Shown piece by piece: positions 25,901-38,147 of a DNA stretch of 64,000 nucleotides (within the stretch, counting starts at the first letter, position 1; every line of letters starts with the position of its first letter). The stretch is from Ciona intestinalis (lineage: Eukaryota > Chordata > Ascidiacea > Phlebobranchia > Cionidae). Location: the NCBI RefSeq assembly GCF_000224145.3, contig NC_020170.2, forward strand, positions 4,971,971-5,035,970. Direction: 5' to 3'. Under the pieces are notes generated by a model. That model had not been told where the DNA came from. It saw only the letters and a list, made by a program, of their open reading frames with translations, and ran no database searches. The position numbers and the translations under genes are program-made.

Positions 25901-28900
25901 AATGAATATACGAAACCACTTCTGATCTTTTTCTTTGTTTGGTGAATAATATGGGGCGATGGAAAAAATAATGTAATGTCTGTTTCTCCTTTCTAAAATC
26001 ATTATAATTTTCTACAACTATTGTTTTATTCAAACAACCTATAAGTGACCAAAAATTAGAGAGAATAAAAAGTTTAGATAATTTCTAAATACACCAAAAT
26101 GGTACACAAGCTTAAAATTCTGGCTTTAAAATGTAAATGTTTTTCTATGCATAATATATTGTAGATATTACAAAAGGTGACAAATGAACCTAAAATCCCA
26201 ACTCTTAAAATGTATCTATATGTTTGTATGCAGGGTATATTGTAGGTAGTAAAATAGTAAAAAATAAGCTTAATTTCCCTGTTTGAAACATATTCCAAAT
26301 TTCCTATGCACGATGCTTTAAAAAAATGTTTTGAAAATGTATTTTGGTGTCTTTCTATGCAGAGTATATTAAAAGTTCGTTCGTCATCGAGCGATTCGGA
26401 AGAAAATGAGGAAAATTCGTGTCCACAACCACAACAAGTCACTGAAGATGATTTTATTGTCAAGAAACTCATCAGTAATGGAGCATATGGGTAAGAAGAC
26501 ACCAATATACTGTGATTTGACTCGATCCCACATCTTTTGGGGTGATGTGCCAATACTGGCATAAATCTTAGGTCTGACGGTGTTATACTGCCCAACCCCA
26601 CCCACATGGAATAGAATGTGTTCTATCCTTATAGCTCCGTGGGGTATTTTGTTTTGGTGGTTTATTTAAGTAACTTATTTTTCACAGTAGTAATTGTCAG
26701 TTATTTCATTGGGCAAGACATTTAACAGCAATTGTTCTAACTCAGTGGTCTCTTATGAGTTGAGGAAATTGTCAGCCATACATTTACAGGAAAAAAAGAA
26801 ATATTTTATCGTCGTGGTATATTTAAGTGAAATATTTCTCACAGACAGAGTAGAAATTGTCATTTATTTAAAGTTTATTTAAATTATACCAACTTTTCCT
26901 TCAAATTATATGTCATCCAAATTTGCCAAATAAAGTTGACGTTTTTATTTCGGAAACCGGAGACAAAAATCTGAAAACTTTATCGAAATCAATGAAAATT
27001 CCTACCAGACAAATCATTATTTCCCTATGAATAAATCATCACCTTAGCTTCACATGTTTGCTCTATGGAAGCAAAGTCTTAAATTTTTAATTTTTCCAGC
27101 TCTGTATTCCTGGTGCGACACAAAGAAACTTCACAGCGATTCGCGCTCAAAAAGATAAATAAGCATAACCTGGCCCTGCGCAATGAAGTGCAGCAGGTAG
27201 GCATATTAATATAGCTATAGTCATCCATATGACGGCTATAAATTTCGAGAAGGCTATGATGTAGTACTTTTCAATCTTTTTGGTTAAACATTAAAAAAAT
27301 ATATATTCTAAGCTTCAATTGATTGTTTTTTTTACCGACCCTATTCCAAAATCACACAACATTTTGTAAACATACGACAAAACGTATTTAACTTTTACAA
27401 TAACAGCATTATTCCACTCCACAGGTTTTCGCAGAGCGTGACATCCTCACATTTGTCGAGAACCCCTTCGTGGTAACGATGTACTGCTCGTTCCAAACCA
27501 AACACCATCTGTGCATGGTCATGGAATACGTGGAGGGAGGGGACGTGGCTTCCCTTATCAAGGTTTTTCACTTAAAAAATAACTTTTTTACCTGTTTCCA
27601 TTGGAGTATAAACCGAAGTAAACATCTTTTACCAGTATTTTGTCCAAATGAACTAGTTTTTATCAATATTGTACTGACTAGATTCTTTGTTTACCAGTAA
27701 CCTCTACAACCAGCATTTATTTCCCAAAATCCCACAAAAAAATGTTTTCAAAAGCTGATTTTTAGGAATATGCTCTTAAAAGATTCTTTGTTTACCAGTA
27801 ATCCTTTATTATTATTCAATTAATTCCAAAATTTCAGTTAAATAAGTATTACCAAGTTTGCTAGTGTCCTTCACAGAAAATGCAGGTAATTTACCCACAA
27901 GGACAAATATTTTGATCCTATAATTCTATGGCTGCAGTCTGGGCCAGAATTGAAAGTTCCGTCCCAAGTATTAACACAAACATATTACCACATATATATA
28001 AAAAAGTATCATTTTTTACACCAACATTTTATATACAGAACATATCAGTACTCCCAGATGAAGTGGCGCAAATGTATTTTGCTGAGACTGTCCTTGCATT
28101 GGAGTACTTACATAACTATGGAGTTGTTCATAGGGATTTAAAACCAGACAAGTAAGAAGTGCATTTTGAAGATGTTCTACTTTATTACCACAAACTTTTT
28201 TTTTTTTTTTTTTATTTTGAAGATTATATTCAATTTTATTACCACAAAGGTTTTAACAAAACATACTTATATTACATAATTATGTGATAAAACATTAATA
28301 AAATGTTTTTCTATAAAATGAATTCGTTGTCAAATTTTCTGCTTTATCTGCCAAGCACTGTTTAAAATCCTGTACTCAGCAAAAGGCCCTGATGTCTTTT
28401 TTTTTCGTGCTGTGGGAAAATGGTTCGTGGGCCTAGCCAAGAGTTTATACGTTTAAGAATCGATGCTGCTGGCATTGTGTGCATGTGTGTCCTTAAGCAA
28501 GACGCTTGACCACAAAAAAATAAGTTAATACGCTTAACAACAAAAAATAAGTTATCTAACTTATAAACCACACATTACCTAAAAAATCTAAATCTTTATT
28601 CCAGCTTATTGATAACATCGATGGGCCATATCAAGCTGACGGATTTTGGGTTATCTAAAGTTGGATTGATGTCACGGACAACCAACCTATACGAATCACA
28701 TCTGGATACTCAACAACAGTTCAACGACAGACAGGTAAAACTATTAATTATGGTTTAATTATCCAGCACCGCTGCTCAGTGGTTGGGTGTTTGCCTTGTG
28801 AAGGTAGGGTAGTGGGTTCAGGTCACGATACTGGGTGATGTGCCTTGCGCAAGACACATGACATAGATTCCCCAACCAAGCGATCACTAATATGTTTAAC

Positions 28901-31900
28901 ATTCTGGGTGTTGGGGAATGGGCGGACTCTAGCCTCAATATTTTATGTCAAAAAAAAGCAACTTTTATGTCCAAAAAAACGTGTTTTAAAACCTGTATTT
29001 ACTATTTTTAACATAAATTTAGAATTTGGGTAACATGTAATATAATTTTGCATATTCACAAACACGCACATGCTTATGCCACAGTTATGCGCAATAATGA
29101 CAGTGTTTTGCTATTTGTGTACTGTGACAAATATAACAGTAATAACAATAACAGTATGCCTTACACTTGCTCTAAAATATTCATGAGAAAATTCCGCTGG
29201 TTTGGCTCAGCGCGAAATTAAACGGTGACATCACCAGGTTGACAGCAAATATTGACAACTCTTAAAATATTGATCGTTCCAGTGAAAAGCAATCAATGCT
29301 ATAATCTCAATGGTTACCTATTCCACTATGGGGTAATTTTATTTTAATTTTCGTGAAAGAACAAAGTTAGCTTAAGGCCAGTAACGAATAAATATGACAG
29401 TACGTTTCAGGTAATAATACAAATTTAATATAATATTTTTTAATTTGTTAACTTGAAATTACAAAATAATTATGAAAATTTTACCACCTTAGGTCCATAG
29501 TACTAGTGGAAAACATTTTGAAGTTTTAAATATGTTTATTGATTCACTCTCTTCGAAAAAAAAACATGTCCTCACCCTGTTAACTTACCCTTTTAGGTAA
29601 ACAGTAAGAAAAACATTGAAACATAAAGCTTAAATAGCGATAGTGTAATAAAATCCAATGCATTATCAAACAATTTTAACATCCATAGGTACATGGCACA
29701 CCAGAGTATATCGCTCCTGAAGTGATTCTACACCTTGGGTACGGCACCCCTGTAGACTGGTGGTCAGCTGGCATATGTTTGTATGAATTTCTTGTTGGTT
29801 GCGTCCCGTTTTTCGGCCAAACTCCCGATGAGTTGTTTATGCAAGCTATCAATGGTAAGCGGTCTATATTTATGATTACTTTTTTTTCGCCTTTTTTGTT
29901 ACAGATACAATCTTCAATTTTTTAAATTTGTCCTAAAATTTTTATATTTTCTTTTTAACAAGTTATCTCATTGAATAATTATCTAGGCTTTTACCTTGAC
30001 CCCTTTACCTACCCCAATTTAAATTAATTTATTTGCTCTCAGATGACATCGTGTGGCCGGAGGGTGAGGACGCTTTATCCGAAGATGCGATAAGTCTCAT
30101 CTCGTGTTTACTTGACCGTGACCCGCTTAATAGACTTGGTAGCAGAGGGGCATTTGAGGTGAAAATATATTTTGGCTATTTTTTTTAAAGTAATAATGTT
30201 TTATTTTTTAAATATTGTAAAATATTGTATTGGGAAATGTTTTTCTTGGTAGCTGAAAGACGTTTATGATAAAAATACATATAGTAAAAAATCGTTGTCT
30301 ATGGCAACCTCAATTCTAAACTTTTGTGTATAAAACTAACTTTCAACAAACGCTTTTTTTATAATTTGATTACATCATGTAGATTGTGGAATCATTGTTG
30401 CTAAAAATAAACAATTGAACTTCAACTTTCATAATTTGAAACTTATTTATGACGAAACTTTTTTCCTACTTCCAGGTGAAAAGTCACCCCTACTTTGACA
30501 GCATGGATTGGAACAACCTTCTTCGGCAAAAAGCTCAGTTTGTTCCTCAGATTGATGATGAAGAAGACACAAGTTACTTTGATAGTAAGTCATATACATG
30601 ATTATCCTGTTCCTAAATTCAACAAAAGAAATTTGCAAAAATACCAATATTTTAACAGTGAGTGATGGGACCTATAAAAAAAAAATATATATAGTAGGGT
30701 GGNNNNNNNNNNNNNNNNNNNNNNNNNNNNNNNNNNNNNNNNNNNNNNNNNNCCCCACCCTACTATATACATATATATAATATTAAAAAAAAATCTATAT
30801 ATATATAACTGTTGTTTTATAGTAAGTCTCATACCTAATTATCCATGTTTTCAACATTAACTAAACAATTTGTTGATAGTAAGGCCCCATACATATTTAC
30901 TGTGTTTCTAAAATAGATTTAATGAAAAAAAAACAATTTGTTGGCAATAAGTCCTAAGAATAAAACAACCCAAAGCTTTTTTTTCTAAAAAATCTAAAAA
31001 AATATTGTTTAACCTAACAAAAGTCCATATTTAGGCATATCCCACTTGTATACAAACCTCCCTGACAAAGTATTTGCGTAAAAACCAATAAAAATCTTTT
31101 GTTTTCAGCATGTGGGAAACAACTTATATTCTATTATATAAAATAATTCTACTTATTGGTCAAAATATTCTGATTAGCCCCAAAACCGATATAAAATCCT
31201 GTTATATATCACAATTGTATCCCCTTAAGCAAAGTATTGGCAAAATTTAACTTAAAACCTCATGTTTGCAGCCCGTAGAGACCGGTACACTCACGACAGT
31301 GACATTCCTGACACATCAGAATGTGATGACGCCACAAATGACCAATTCGATGTTGCAAACTTTTCCTCGAGCACTAAGAGGTTTTCTGAGGTAATTGGAG
31401 CTTAGGCGTAATGTTAAGGGTGTCTGAATGATATGTCACCCCAACATTTATAACCAGAGTGATATTTTGACATTAGTCAGGATCTATTGCTACAAAATAA
31501 AAATACGAAATACAGAACAAAATTCAGTCCACAAAATTGTGTAACATAAAGGTATATGTTTTAAACTGGTATTCAAATAGAAAGATGTGGCATTCTATGT
31601 TTTGGCACCCCAATTTTCTCATTTAAAACTACTTTTTACTCTGCTGTTAAGTAAATCAGAGCTGATGTTTTAGCTTTTGCTGCAAGTAATCACACTAATT
31701 TATCCAGAAACTGCAAACCAATAGAAAAGGGTCAATAGACAGTAACCCCAAAGCTAAAATTCGCCTCCAGAATCGCATAGACGGGTAAGTAGGTTTAACT
31801 ACTTGTTCCTACTGTTGGTATTGCACCAGTGTTTCCAAGTGCGGTGTTGCCGGTTTGCTGGGCCATTTTTTATAATATTCCAAGGGTTGTGACAATAATG

Positions 31901-34900
31901 GGTAAAGTGTAAAAAATTAAAAGTAAAAGTGTAAAAAGTTTGTATTTTTTTTTCTGTAAAAGTGTAAAAAGTTTGAATTTTTTTTTCTGTAAAAGTGTAA
32001 AAAGTTTGTATTTTTTAAATATATTTTAAACATAAATTGCTTTTATAGTTAGAAATTCCAGGGGTTGCTACAATAATCGGATTAATGTAAGATTGGGTTT
32101 CTATTTTTAATGATAAATAGAATTTTTAAATAGTTTTTTTAAGTAGTTATAGGTTTTATAATTTATATAGTTTTATAATTATAAAATATAGGTGTTGCTG
32201 GAATCCCTGGAAAATTCTCAGAGTAGGCTAATAAGCTTGCATACCATGTACCATAAAAATTAACACTATTGCTTTAAAACACTTTGGTTTGTGCCCAATA
32301 GAAGCCAGAGTGCGACCCAGGAGTCAACTGATGATGATGTTTCGGTAATAAGAAACCCGTTAGCCAACGTGAAGGTTGAAGCAGAAGAAACTGATCTTGG
32401 GAAGAAGTCCGATGATGAAGTTTCAGAAGAAACAAACTCAGTTGTGCCAGCGGAAATCATGGGCAGCACTGGAAGCTGCGTTTCTTTAGAAAACTCGGTC
32501 AACACTGAGAGTCACACTGGCTCGCATCGGCGACAGAGCTCTGACAGTTCTCTTGCTAGTGGGAGCAGCCATACAAGTCCCCTGCTCAGAGCCGCGCAGT
32601 CGTCTGATAAGCAGTGGCTAACCTCCACCCCAAACGCTGCACTACCGGTCCAACTTCATCGCAAAGTTGGCCAGAGTCTCTCAGACTCCACAGCGCCCCC
32701 TACCATCACAAAATCGCCGTTAAATTCAACTCTCGACCGCTCGAGCTCAAAATCCCCGGAAATGGGCTGCTTACGTAACATCAAGAAGTCTCGCAGCATG
32801 TCAGCAGACAGCCCGCTCCTACAAACCAGTGATAGCATCAACCCTTCTCCTGATGCCGGCTCTGCCTTCAAACCAAGTACCACCGTAACCCCTCCCGTGA
32901 CATCCCACCAGTTACATCCACATCACGCGATCCGGAACCGAGCCTCTTCCTCCTCAGAAGACAGAGTGCTCCCTCACTCCCCTCTCCTATCTGTGATCCC
33001 TCAGAAACAAGTAACCCCAGCCACACACCCCCATTACCCCCACCATCGCCCCCGATACCGTCGGATGTCCTCTTGCTCTTCTGTGGGTTCATTAAACTAC
33101 ATGGCAACTGCCAGATCAGGAACCGCCACCCCTATACCCATTGACAAGATGTTGGACCCGTCTCTAGTAACCCCAGTAACAAAACAGCGAAACCAGTTCA
33201 GTCCCACCAGTAGCGTTAGTAGTGAAGCCAATAGTCCTGACTTGAACAGCCATCCAAGCCACACACCAAGCAAAACACCTGTGAGTATCAACCTTGATAA
33301 ACAACACACTTTTAAAAAAATTAACTGTTTTTTATAGTTCGTGGGGTAGTTTAACCCAATTTTTGTAACTAAAATGTTCAAACTGAAACCCTTTTTTTAA
33401 TCAAATTTTTTTTTAAAGTATTAAAAATAGCAGTCACAAGGTGTATTAAGTTTAAGAGTTGAACTTAACAAAATAAAAATATTTTAATGATGTTTGCAAT
33501 GACGTAAATTGAGGTAAACCTACCCACCCTGCCACCCCAGGTTTGGCGCCTAAAATTTTATCAAATCAACCTTAAAACAATCTTAAAACAAAATATTAAG
33601 GCACCCCTATACCCATAGTTTCAGGAGCCGTCATTAGAAGAAGTGATGCACCGTAGGTTCCACCACTACCCTGCTAATTCACCTCGTTCTCGCAACCACA
33701 GTGGAGAGATTAAACGATCACGTTCGATCAAGCGTAGCATTATTAAATCATCAAGTGCGTCTTCTCTGCAGGTAAAAAATCTTCCTTAAAAAAACATTTT
33801 TTGTTTAAATTATTTTTTTGTGATTTTTTAAAAGTTGAAATATTGTTTAGTTTATAGTTAAGCATTTTTTAATTCAATTGTTTATTATTTTGAAAGCTTG
33901 AAAAAAAATGTATTTTTATTTTACTCTTACACCTCTTTTTATACATTCCCAGCTGATGATACCAAATATAGACGACAGTTTACCCCCTTCACCCCTGGCC
34001 AGCCCCCGTTCCGTGCACCCACCTCACCCCTCAATTCTCTCCAACCCCAGCTCCCGAGATTCCTCTCCCGGCCGATCCTTCTCCCCCGTCCCAGGGTCAC
34101 CCCGCCCCCCTATTGTAATACCTCGCACCACGCGAGGGTTTGGGTTCAAGATCCAAGCAATTCCTGTCTTTCGAAACAACGGGAATACATTTGACGTCCA
34201 TCACATTGTAACGGTAAGTTTCAACAACAAGTTTATCGCTTCTACTTTAAAAGATGTTGGATTCTTTAAAAAAATTATGGATAAATGTAACGGTTAACCA
34301 CTGAGCAACTACAGGGCTCATGCACTTTACCTTATGTGTAACTTTGTACATAAATGAAAAACATTGTCTATTTCTATGCTTTAAACAGTTGTTTTTGTTT
34401 TTAGCAAACCCAAAAAAATTCTGCAAAAAATGTATATTTTTGTGAACCCATCTAACTTTCCTTTTACTTTCCAGCAAGTGGATGAGAAAGGATCAGCGTA
34501 CACTGCTGGGTTAAGAGTAGGTGACCTTATTACCCATGTAAATAATGAACTTGTGCAGGGTATGGTTCACACTAGTGTGCTACAACTTATGTACAGGTCA
34601 AATAAGGTAAGAAGTTGCTGTCTTTTAGATATGTTTTGTTACAAATGTTTTTAAATTACATATTTTTTGTCTTTTCTTTATTTTTCATCCAGTGTTCTTC
34701 TGCCTTTTTTATATACTTCAAGTTATACTATATATATATATATGTATATAGTTTATACTTTTTTCCCATGTATCAGAAATCAAAATTAATAGTCGTTACT
34801 TGCATATATAACATTTGTATACCTTTAGTCATTTAAACCTGCATTTGCAAAAATTTCTATGTTTATAATTCTATTGAAAAATATAGTCTAGATTTTCAAC

Positions 34901-36774
34901 ATTTTTATTTTTTTTAGATTTCTATTCAAGCCGTTCCGCTTGAGAGCACATCAATTAAAATCGGGCGTCGTCCGTCCAAAAACCGATCAAAACCAATCCG
35001 GCGCAGAAAACGCCAGTTTATTCCGCATCGAACCGGTTCTATAACCAGCAAGCGATACACTGGCACATCTGCTGGTGGAGGGAGTTCCCCAGCTATGGTA
35101 TCTTCACCCTTGCACTGCTACAAGAACAAGAGACGCGGTTCAATTATTCGTAACGGCCGCCAAACAGGTTAGAACTTAATTATAACAAATTGCATGCGAT
35201 ATTTCTCTTTTATTTAAATATGACTGACAATTCAGACAACCTAATGGTAGCCGTGTCCAATTTTGTAACCATTGTCCCACAGAGTCAGACATTTAACATT
35301 TTTACTGCTTACACCCAACACCCGTCCAATAATCACAACCCCACGTTTACAGACACTCGGGTCCACTCACCCCTCTTGACCCCGAACCGTAGTAAATCAA
35401 AAATGATGACATCAGCATCAAGTGGTGAAATACAAGAGGCAAGTCACCCCCAATCTCCCCCGCTGGGTCGTTTGGAACAAGATCTAAGCAGCGCGTCATC
35501 AAAAGTGAGAAACAAACATATTTTTTCGCTTTTCCATCAACCGTGTTTCACTCCCAGCAACCAAATTTGTCAGTAAAAACATCATCCATCTACCATATTT
35601 TACTTTTAGTAGCCATATTTTGTCTCTAGTGACTACGTGTTGCCCATAACAACTATATTCCGCCCCCCAGAGACCACATTTTGCCAATAAAAATACATAT
35701 TATGCCACTAGAAACCATATTTTATCCCTAGCAACCATATTTTGTCCTTAAAAACCATATTTTCTCCCTATCCACCCCTATTACATCACAAACCCCACTC
35801 TAACCCTCTTTACCCCACTTTCAGAGTACAAGCCCTAACTCAACGTTATCCGACAGCGCCACGCCCACCCCCTTACTGATGGCCGACACCAGCACCCCAG
35901 GTCCCTCAAAATCAGCGAGCTTCACCATGACCCCCAACCCCCGCCCCACCAGCAGACCCATGTCACTTGAGGTAAACTTGCAGCTTAAAAACCTATGAAC
36001 ATGTTTCAATTTCCACTACTTTTTAAAAAAAATTATCACTCGGATACTGTATTGGACAGAATAGCACTTTAAAATAAACTAAACTTTAATTTAAATACAA
36101 AGCGTTAACTTTCCTAAATATTGAAAACTTTGACTAAAAAAAACATTGTTATCACTAAAATTGCTCCCAAACCAATCCTTGCTCATCTGGACCTCTTTCA
36201 TCCACAGAAGCTCACCCGTAGCATCCGGAGTTCTCGGAGGAAATCCACCGGTCACATCCCTCTCTCTCCTCTCGCAAGAGTCCCAAACTCCCCGTCTCCG
36301 CTCCTCCTAATTGACCCCTCCTTCACCCAGTCCTCCGATGCTACTCCCGCATCCTCATCCAAGGATCAGGGTCCGGAGCTCCTCGCATCCAGGAGCACAG
36401 ACTCTTCTTCTTCGTCCAAGGTCTTCAGCATGTTCAAGGTGAAAATTCAAAAATAAATAGAAAAATTCAAAAATACCCAATTCATTTAATGTTTAATTTT
36501 TTTTACCAAAATTTATTTTCTTTATTTTTTAAAAAAAAATCACCCTCGATACAACACAAATCTCCGTACCAGCGCTTGCCCCATTAAGCTGCAGGACCAT
36601 ACTAAACATTTTTAAAAAGTCGCCCGTTTCTATTTTTAGAGCGGTTCCCGTCAAAAATTAAAAGCCACAAAACCCCAGCGGTCAAAATCATTCAAAGGCG
36701 CCCTTAAACAAGACCGTGGAGTTCAACATAGCGATCCAAGTTCCACAGATGTTCCCACGAATCTCCGAGATTAG
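22200..36774 (+). CDS. MAST: MAST-family serine/threonine kinase (microtubule-associated, PDZ-containing)
   Basis: An AGC-group kinase of the MAST family, which couples a kinase to a PDZ domain and acts as a cytoskeleton-linked scaffold. Exons: 22200-22394, 22791-22968, [500 N gap], 25398-25520, 26363-26490, 27100-27196, 27425-27562, 28039-28151, 28605-28734, 29689-29854, 30043-30158, 30476-30584, 31272-31390, 31708-31784, 32302-33280, 33625-33771, 33953-34213, 34475-34606, 34918-35167, 35353-35504, 35825-35971, 36208-36438, 36640-36774 (TAG stop). From 25398 onward all joins are in phase and give 1250 codons including the stop. Domain order matches vertebrate MAST1-4: N-terminal serine-rich part, DUF1908, kinase, serine-rich linker, PDZ, basic/serine-rich tail. 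The sequence between 22968 (phase 1) and 25398 is missing and probably lies in the gap. The true start is uncertain: ATG at 22221, or further upstream exons. Confidence 0.95.
22969..24720. other. MAST intron sequence left of the assembly gap; no exon seen
   Basis: The DUF1908 exons expected next (motifs like SGYGTN and RPRSRSLSPGR in vertebrate MAST) are not found here on the plus strand. The 149-codon open frame at 23256-23702 has no MAST similarity. The missing exons therefore probably lie in the N run. Confidence 0.5.
24721..25220. other. Assembly gap, 500 N
   Basis: A run of exactly 500 unknown bases inside the MAST gene. The round number suggests a placeholder length. MAST coding sequence ahead of EFSPEEFY, expected at well over 100 residues from the family, is absent on both sides and so is likely hidden here. 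Confidence 0.95.
25398..25520 (+). CDS. MAST: MAST DUF1908 C-terminal exon
   Basis: A 41-codon exon in phase 0 (acceptor ACCTGCAG, donor TCG|GTAAGG). It encodes [20 protein letters not shown] and then [12 protein letters not shown], the signature end of the MAST pre-kinase helical domain, where vertebrates have FDPEEFY, DIPRYI and QLGL. This places it just ahead of the kinase. Confidence 0.95.
26105..26385. repeat. Three imperfect repeats that carry the acceptor of the first MAST kinase exon
   Basis: Three spaced units share a CTTTAAAATGT-like start and an end of the type TATGCAGGGTATATT: TATGCATAATATATTGTAG, TATGCAGGGTATATTGTAGG and TATGCAGAGTATATTAAAAG. The last one is the real 3' splice site and the first codons of the exon at 26363. 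The middle copy keeps a TGCAG and is a potential decoy acceptor. Confidence 0.65.
26363..30584 (+). CDS. MAST: MAST protein kinase domain exons
   Basis: Nine exons encode the catalytic domain. They contain the P-loop [13 protein letters not shown] (first glycine replaced by Ser, as is usual in MAST), ATP lysine in RFALKKINK, helix C Glu in FAERDIL, hinge [10 protein letters not shown], catalytic loop VHRDLKPDN (split across 28151/28605), [12 protein letters not shown], activation segment [26 protein letters not shown], and [16 protein letters not shown]. All catalytic residues are intact, so an active kinase is predicted. The AGC tail follows with [11 protein letters not shown] and [10 protein letters not shown]. 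The sequence is close to vertebrate MAST throughout. Confidence 0.97.
28750..28930 (+). mobile_element. tRNA-derived SINE fragment in a MAST intron
   Basis: An A-box-like CTGCTCAGTGGTTGGG and a B-box-like GTGGGTTCAGGTCACG are followed by TGCCTTGCGCAAGACACATG, the shared SINE core. It lies in the intron after the DFG exon. Confidence 0.65.
30703..30752. other. Assembly gap, 50 N, flanked by MITE ends
   Basis: The gap is preceded by TATATATAGTAGGGTGG and followed by CCCCACCCTACTATATA, the two terminal inverted repeats of the MITE family. The missing bases are therefore most likely the interior of one ~195 bp MITE that the assembler collapsed. Confidence 0.85.
31272..33771 (+). CDS. MAST: MAST serine-rich linker between kinase and PDZ
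   Basis: Four exons: 31272-31390, 31708-31784, the 979 bp exon 32302-33280, and 33625-33771. The large exon is rich in Ser, Thr, Pro and acidic residues, with basic phospho-site patterns such as HRRQSSDSS and [13 protein letters not shown]. The last ends [15 protein letters not shown], like the vertebrate VIKSASATALSL stretch just ahead of the PDZ. It is probably disordered and phosphorylated. Confidence 0.93.
31921..32016. repeat. Three tandem copies of a ~37 bp T-rich unit in a MAST intron
   Basis: The unit GTAAAAGTGTAAAAAGTTTG followed by a T run and CT is repeated three times with one-base differences. Confidence 0.85.
33953..35167 (+). CDS. MAST: MAST PDZ domain exons
   Basis: Exons 33953-34213, 34475-34606 and 34918-35167. 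The first carries [20 protein letters not shown] and then [15 protein letters not shown], where the GFGF loop replaces GLGF as the carboxylate-binding loop. The second supplies [19 protein letters not shown] and the helix B region. The third starts [16 protein letters not shown] and passes into a basic stretch (RRRKR). Order and spacing match vertebrate MAST PDZ domains. Confidence 0.96.
35353..36774 (+). CDS. MAST: MAST C-terminal tail exons and stop
   Basis: Exons 35353-35504, 35825-35971, 36208-36438 and 36640-36774. The acceptor at 35353 (GTTTACAG) was chosen over one at about 35282 because only it keeps the phase left by 35167. The third exon has [18 protein letters not shown], matching the vertebrate RRKSAGSIPLSPLA motif. 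The protein ends NLRD and TAG at 36772-36774, so the long C-terminal extension of some vertebrate MASTs is absent. Confidence 0.9.
35588..35775. repeat. Degenerate minisatellite in a MAST intron
   Basis: About seven units resembling ACCATATTTTGTCCCTAGCA with variable spacing, just upstream of the exon at 35825. Confidence 0.8.
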
Positions 36775-37169
36775 CGCTTCGTTTTTTGTTTCTTTTTCTC
36801 CGATATATCAGTTTTTGCACAGTGTTTTGGGCGCCATCGCCCGCCGTAGTATTATGCTTAATTTATCGTGTGTCGTACCCGTTTACAATAGCTTGCACGT
36901 ATTTTTACTTACAGCAAGTGTCACCTAACCCCCTTTTTCTCCTTTTCCCGCTAACTGACGTCACCGGTGACGTAATCATGCTTGGTGACGTCACACGCCT
37001 TGCGACGTCCTCCTTCTTGCTTGCTTAGACATTATTCTAATGTCGCTACATGCATTCTGCCACTATACCCGTCGTCGCCCACACTTGTACATTTGTACAC
37101 ACACATGGAGACGACCTTTTTTTCAAACTTTAACTTACCGCACACTAACCTATAGCGTTAACAACGCGA

Positions 37170-37175
37170 AATAAA
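37170..37175 (+). terminator. Putative MAST poly(A) signal AATAAA
   Basis: An AATAAA hexamer about 400 bp after the MAST stop, followed by a TTGTG/T-rich stretch. It is the first canonical signal that I see on this strand. Confidence 0.5.
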
Positions 37176-37393
37176 TTGTGTTTTTTTATTGGTGACGACC
37201 GTATGTTTATCATGAACTAATCAAGTATGGAAGTGTCAGCATCGAATAACTAAGGCCAGAAGTAAAATGGATCTAGTTTATAAATTGCGCTCATGCTCCA
37301 CGAATAATATGCAGTAATTATCGCGTTCTATCCCAGACAGTAATACAAATAATTTTTACGATTATCAACTCTCAGTTTAAGGCGTAATTCGGG

Positions 37394-37467
37394 TATATAG
37401 TTTGTAAAATCATTTACCACCAAACGGGATGGAAACATGTTTCATCTTACCCCAACCTACTATATTA
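37394..37467. mobile_element. MITE copy, internally deleted
   Basis: Only the right portion is kept: TTTACCACCAAACGGGATGG and TCTTACCCCAACCTACTATA, preceded by a short TATATAG end. Confidence 0.7.
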
Positions 37468-37563
37468 TCACATGTAAATTTCCTGTCCACTCTTCTGTAA
37501 CTTTGCGTGATTATTTTTCAAATCCGATCTTGGCCCAGTTTCGATTTCAAAACAGACCAGTTT

Positions 37564-37638
37564 GGTTCAATGCGCTTTCTACGTCAACTGGTTCAATGCG
37601 CTTTCTACGTCAACTGGTTCAATGCGCTTTCTACGTCA
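37564..37638. repeat. 26 bp minisatellite, nearly three perfect units
   Basis: The unit GGTTCAATGCGCTTTCTACG plus TCAACT is repeated twice exactly and a third time up to TACGTCA. The identity of the units points to recent expansion. Confidence 0.95.
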
Positions 37639-38147
37639 CGGGGTTTACTTTTCTTGTGGTGATCAAGGATTTGTATATGATGACGTAGGTCCTGTCTAAA
37701 CAACTATCGACTTTTGCTTCTTACTTTCCCAACGACCTTCGTCGAACCGATGACATTCATATAAAGTGGATTTCTTGGCCCGGGTGATGCTTTGCCAGCA
37801 TTATAGCTGTATCGCGTATAAGCTTAAACTGTTATCAGATCAGATTAGCGACACTTTTCGTGGAAAATGCATATCAACAATTAAACATGACAAATCAAAT
37901 TATGAACTAACTTCTGGCCGGAAAAAAGCCAAATATCTGGAATTATCCAGTCTTGACCAGAAACTTGAGGTATTTCTCACATCTGTATAAAGGTCAGTTA
38001 AGATGAACATTATCATTCGGTTTGACCTTCTGTAATTACCACCGATGTGCGTATCGAAAGCTATTGCAAAAACCACCTTTTTAATAAATAACAGCGAGTT
38101 CACTTCAAAACTTTTAGTTCAAAAAGATTACTGGGTGAAAGAAACTT

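Noticed and set aside
35190..35352. Upstream part of the open frame at 35190-35576 as MAST coding
   Set aside because: The acceptor at about 35282 would put the incoming phase-1 codon into a frame with an immediate TAA; only the acceptor at 35353 keeps the frame.
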